This document shows positions 60,860 to 64,000 of a DNA stretch of 64,000 nt, piece after piece. This DNA comes from Streptomyces sp. NRRL B-1140. Its GTDB lineage: Bacteria; Actinomycetota; Actinomycetes; Streptomycetales; Streptomycetaceae. The notes under the pieces are model-generated. The model had not been told where the DNA came from. It searched no databases and was given only the letters and a program-made list of their open reading frames with translations. The DNA lies in assembly GCF_001280065.1 (NCBI RefSeq), contig NZ_LGEA01000025.1:62001-126000 (forward strand), given 5' to 3'. Made by a program: the position numbers and the translations under genes. Each line of letters opens with the position of its first letter. The stretch's first letter is position 1.

Positions 60860-62884
60860 CTACTGCTGCCCCGCTCCCGCCAGCGCCTGACCGCACACCC
60901 GGAGCAGCGCCAGGTCTTCACGTATGCCGTTGCCTCCGGCGCCGGTGCGATGCCGGAGGGGAGAGGCGAGCTCCGCTCGGAGCAGGTCGTGCAGCGGCGC
61001 TCCCGCCGGTCCCAGGACGGAGACGCAGGCGGCGATCGTCGCGCGCGTGCGGGGATGCTCCCTCCACACCGAGCGGAGGACGGGGAGGAACCGTTCCGGT
61101 TGCCCCGTCATCCGCCACACCGCGCAGACGGCGGTGGCCCGGGCCCGTGCGTCACCGCGGTCGGCCAGGTCGCGCAGCCCGGGCAGGGCCTGGCGAGCGA
61201 CCGGTCCGAGCCGCCCCAGTACGGCCGCCGCGCGGCGCCGGCCGCCGCTCCCGGCCGTCGACGTGTCCGTCAACGCGCGGAGCAGCACGGGCAGCACGGC
61301 ACCCGCGTCGCCCGTGATCGACCACAGCGCGTCCGCCGCCGCGACCGCGCAGTCGCTCTCCAGCAGTCCGCGCAGATCCGGTACCGCCTCGCTCGCGGAG
61401 CCGCCGAACGCGCCGAGGGCGTGAACCGCCGCCTCCGTGACGGTGCCGCGCCTCCGCAGTCCGTCCGGCATGCCGCGCAGCAGCCGCAACATGGCGGGTA
61501 CGGAGGCGACGTCGCCCAGTGCGGCGAGTGCCGACAACAGGGGAACGGCCCGTTCGCAGGTGTCGGACGCGTCGAGCGGCACGCGCGCGAGCCGTCTTCG
61601 CAGCGCGGGGACGAGCGGCTCGGCCGCGCGGCCGAGGTGGGGTACGGCCAGCGCCAGATCGTGCGGTACGACCGGACCCGCAAGCACCTCGGCCAGCACC
61701 GGCGTGGCCCGCCCGTCCCCCGTCCCGGCCAGTGCCTTGAGCGGGCCGCCCAGCGCCGGCGCACCCCGCTCGGCATGCCGTACACGCAGCTCGGGACGGT
61801 ACGTCACCAAGGCGTGGAGATGGTCGGCGGCGGGCGCCGCCAGCTCGGAAAGCTCCAGGAGGACGGTGACCGCCGCGTCGTGCAGTCGGTCCTCCTCGGC
61901 CCCCAGCTGGTTGCCGATGAGGGCGACCGGCCCATCGTGCCGGACGCGTCGCTCACGGAAGAGCCCGGCCGACATCCACACCCCGTTGCACCGGTCGAGG
62001 GGATCCGGGCTGGTCAACTGCCCGCACAGCAGGGAGACACGGTCGGCCACCCGGCTGCCGAGCGCGGAGTGCAGGGTCCGCAGCAGCCGGGAGCCCTCCT
62101 CGTCCGAGGGGCGCAGCCGCCGCAGCCGGACGGCGAGCGTGTCCGGACCGGGAGCGTCGTCCGGGCGGGCCTTCCGGAGCCGCCTCCCCGATCTGTCCCT
62201 GAGCAGCCGGACGACGGTCGGTACGAGATCTGCAGGGAGCAGATCCGGGGCGCATTGCGCGAGCTGGCCCAGCGCGGCGAGCCGGAGGCCGGGGTCGTGA
62301 GGCGGTCCGCTCAAATCGGTCAGCAGGCGTATCGCCTCGGCTGTGTGAGGCTCGGCCGGGCGGAGGCGCCGCGCGAACTCCCCGAGGCTCTCGGCGAGGG
62401 CGAGCAGGACACGGTCGTCGCGCTCCACGGTGATCCGCTCCCGCAACAGCGCGAGCACGCGCGCCGGTTGGTCCACGTACCGCACCAGTGCGCCCGGGAC
62501 CACCCGGCGCACTGCTGCGTCCCGGTCCCCCGTGAGACGGACGAAGACGTCGGCATGCGCGCGCAGAGTGCCGCGCACCTCTGCCGCGCGGTCTCCGCGG
62601 GCACCGGCGACGTCACCGATGCCGACGAGGAACTCCACCACCTCCGCCCGGTCCCGGACGTCCTCCCGGCCGGCGAGCACGAGGAGAAACGGGACACACG
62701 CGAGCGTCGACTCCCGGATGCCGTCGTCCGGGTGGTGCAGGGCGTGGTACATCCCGTCGAGCGCGGTCTGTCGCTCGGCCGGGTCGGTGGAGCCCAGCCC
62801 CCGCAGTAATCCGGGCACGTCCTCCGCGCTGCCGTACGCCTGGCGCAGCGAGGCCCGGTCGACCTCGTCCATCCCCCTGAACAC
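60860..62884 (-). CDS. HEAT-repeat protein
   Basis: 674 residues composed of repeated helical pairs of about 35-45 residues, several ending in paired Asp or Arg turns (VVEFLVGIGDVAG, LLRALTDTSTAGSGGRRRAAAVLGRLG, LPGLRDLADRGDARARATAVCAVWRMTG). This is an ARM/HEAT-type alpha-solenoid, probably a protein-protein interaction scaffold. No catalytic domain or membrane segment. Converges with the Rv1733c-like gene. Confidence 0.83.
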   Translation of the reverse strand: MFRGMDEVDRASLRQAYGSAEDVPGLLRGLGSTDPAERQTALDGMYHALHHPDDGIRESTLACVPFLLVLAGREDVRDRAEVVEFLVGIGDVAGARGDRAAEVRGTLRAHADVFVRLTGDRDAAVRRVVPGALVRYVDQPARVLALLRERITVERDDRVLLALAESLGEFARRLRPAEPHTAEAIRLLTDLSGPPHDPGLRLAALGQLAQCAPDLLPADLVPTVVRLLRDRSGRRLRKARPDDAPGPDTLAVRLRRLRPSDEEGSRLLRTLHSALGSRVADRVSLLCGQLTSPDPLDRCNGVWMSAGLFRERRVRHDGPVALIGNQLGAEEDRLHDAAVTVLLELSELAAPAADHLHALVTYRPELRVRHAERGAPALGGPLKALAGTGDGRATPVLAEVLAGPVVPHDLALAVPHLGRAAEPLVPALRRRLARVPLDASDTCERAVPLLSALAALGDVASVPAMLRLLRGMPDGLRRRGTVTEAAVHALGAFGGSASEAVPDLRGLLESDCAVAAADALWSITGDAGAVLPVLLRALTDTSTAGSGGRRRAAAVLGRLGPVARQALPGLRDLADRGDARARATAVCAVWRMTGQPERFLPVLRSVWREHPRTRATIAACVSVLGPAGAPLHDLLRAELASPLRHRTGAGGNGIREDLALLRVCGQALAGAGQQ

Positions 62885-63057
62885 GTTGTCCTCCCCCAGA
62901 CGACCTGCCGACGACGGGGAGTCTGCACCACCGCACTGACAACGAGGCGGAATCGGGGGGTGACTGTGCGCGAACTGTGCGTTCGTTGGCTTGAGTTGGA
63001 GTCGGCCCTGCCCCGGCCCGCCCGCCCGCGGCGTCCGGGGCGCCCGGCTCCGGCGCC

Positions 63058-63237
63058 TCAGTCCCCGCCGCCGGGCAGCGCCCGCTCCACGATCCTGTCC
63101 AGGCCCACGATCCTGTCCAGGTCCGCGGTCCGCGGTCCGCGGCAGCGTCCCGAACGCGTGCCCCCAGTCGCCCCCCAGCCGCGTCGCGCAGAACGCGTCG
63201 GCGACGGCCGGCGGGGCGTGCCGGACGAGTGCGGCAC
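63058..63237 (-). pseudogene. Remnant of acyl-CoA dehydrogenase (AidB-like) C-terminus
   Basis: Read on the minus strand, one frame gives ALVRHAPPAVADAFCATRL, then GGDWGHAFGTLPRTAD, the typical tail of AidB/isovaleryl-CoA-dehydrogenase-like flavoproteins in Streptomyces; after that a 7-bp duplication (GCGGACC units) shifts the frame into DRIVERALPGGGD and a stop. An 18-bp in-frame duplication follows the shift. Nothing of the catalytic domain remains upstream. The short frame 63058-63294 is not a gene. Confidence 0.7.
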
Positions 63238-63318
63238 CTGACGCGGACGGCCGTGCGCGGCGCCCGCCGGGACGCTGCGCACGGCCGCCTTCACCGTGGG
63301 GGGACCGTCTGCCCCGGA

Positions 63319-64000
63319 CTACCTGTAGGTGATGTCCGAGGTGGAGTACAGGCAGTTCTTGCTGTCGGGTCCGGATCCGACAGCGGTGTTGTTGTTGTAC
63401 TTCTGGCAGGGGACGACCTTGCGGCCGGAGTCGTTGCGGATGGTGATGTTCCGCAGCGTCGCCACGTCGTTGCGGTTGACGTTGATGCCGACGAGCCGGG
63501 CGGTGGAGCCGGTGCCGGTCACGTCGATGGTGTTGAGGTTGACCTTGCGGGTGTACTGAGTGGAGCAGTCACCGCAGGAGCGGTACAGCGTCTTGAACTC
63601 CTGCACCGCGAAGTTCGAGATGGTCAGGGTGCCCCCGCCGTTGTGCTGGAAGACCTTGTCCGCCGCCTTCTTGGCCCCACCGCCGATCACCTGGTAGGTG
63701 GCGCCGTTGCCGCCGCGGAAGGTGGCGGCGTCCTCGCCGACGTCCTCCCACCAGACGTTCTGCAGCGTGCAACTGCCCTCGCAGTGGATGCCGTCGGCCG
63801 CGGGGGCGCCGAGGATGACGTTCTTCAGCACCGCGCCGTCGGCGAGCTTGAAGATCGGGTCCTGCCCCTCCTCCTGGCCGTCACCGGCCAGGGCGCCGGT
63901 GCCGTAGTACCGCTTCATCCCGTAGTCCTTGGTGCCGGACACGGAGATGGTGGACGAGGTCCCCTGACTGCCGTTGGGGGCCGGCCAGGTGGCGGCGCTC
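63319..64000 (-). CDS. PL3 family pectate lyase, 3' part (cut by window edge)
   Basis: The frame runs open to the right edge; upstream of an internal GTG the codons continue the family sequence (WPAPNGSQGTSSTISVSG), so the start lies outside. PL3 marks are present: DPIFKLADGAVLKNVILG, ADGIHCEGSCTLQNVWWEDV, GEDAATFRG, GGAKKAADKVFQHNGGGT and paired cysteines (CGDC). PL3 lyases cleave polygalacturonate by calcium-dependent beta-elimination outside the cell. No lectin module is visible at this C-terminus. Confidence 0.93.
   Translation of the reverse strand, partial: SAATWPAPNGSQGTSSTISVSGTKDYGMKRYYGTGALAGDGQEEGQDPIFKLADGAVLKNVILGAPAADGIHCEGSCTLQNVWWEDVGEDAATFRGGNGATYQVIGGGAKKAADKVFQHNGGGTLTISNFAVQEFKTLYRSCGDCSTQYTRKVNLNTIDVTGTGSTARLVGINVNRNDVATLRNITIRNDSGRKVVPCQKYNNNTAVGSGPDSKNCLYSTSDITYR

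Overview
The window looks like a chromosomal segment of a Streptomyces or close relative. GC is very high with strong third-position bias, so long antisense open frames shadow almost every gene. Secreted proteins carry long Arg-rich Sec or Tat signal peptides, many enzymes end in ricin-type lectin modules, and there are Streptomyces-type regulatory sites (a perfect CebR-type box and a DasR-like dre palindrome). I saw no rRNA, tRNA, CRISPR array or insertion sequence.

Layout. 1-1874: the 3' end of a WD40 protein, then an AA10 lytic polysaccharide monooxygenase behind a CebR-type box. 2085-8179: a ribose operon (rbsB-C-A-K-D, minus strand) divergent from a LacI-family regulator, followed by a decayed GH1 beta-glucosidase tail. 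8708-19746: four lectin-tagged secreted enzyme genes plus one frameshifted one: a PQQ-type sugar dehydrogenase, a ThuA+DUF1080 protein, a PHB-depolymerase/feruloyl-esterase-like protein, a GH54 arabinofuranosidase broken in its lectin domain, and a very large ThuA+PQQ-dehydrogenase fusion. 20365-28230: a sugar ABC importer with two permeases, a TIM-barrel sugar isomerase/epimerase and a secreted beta-helix enzyme. 28280-33394: a GntR/FCD regulator divergent from an importer plus enolase-superfamily dehydratase operon. 33391-39632: a chimeric dehydrogenase remnant, an ECF sigma factor with a fused anti-sigma-like zinc motif, and secreted GH5 and GH95 enzymes. 39677-43637: an aldehyde dehydrogenase, its probable GAF regulator and two hypotheticals. 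43868-49225: a glucarate/galactarate uptake and catabolism operon. 49422-62884: mostly housekeeping-type genes (DUF5997, a LysR-like effector domain, DUF4142, HAD, Lrp/AsnC, FUSC exporter, lactonase, CbiX-like, GlcNAc-kinase-like, uracil-DNA glycosylase, a BNR-repeat protein, Rv1733c-like, HEAT repeats). 63058-64000: a remnant of an acyl-CoA-dehydrogenase/AidB tail and the 3' end of a PL3 pectate lyase.

How it works together. About 1-49 kb reads as a plant-biomass island. Secreted oxidative enzymes, esterases and glycosidases attack hemicellulose, pectin or fucosylated glycans outside the cell. At least four ABC importers bring in ribose, an unknown sugar or keto-sugar, an acid sugar, and glucarate-type acids, and local LacI, GntR, GAF and ECF regulators sit next to their targets. 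The main hypothesis is an extracellular oxidative (possibly 3-keto-sugar) route built from PQQ-type dehydrogenase, ThuA and DUF1080 modules, coupled to the 20.4-25.9 kb importer/isomerase operon and possibly supplying electrons to the AA10 enzyme. The island also shows active remodelling: near-identical lectin modules, a repeat-mediated frameshift, and several gene remnants.
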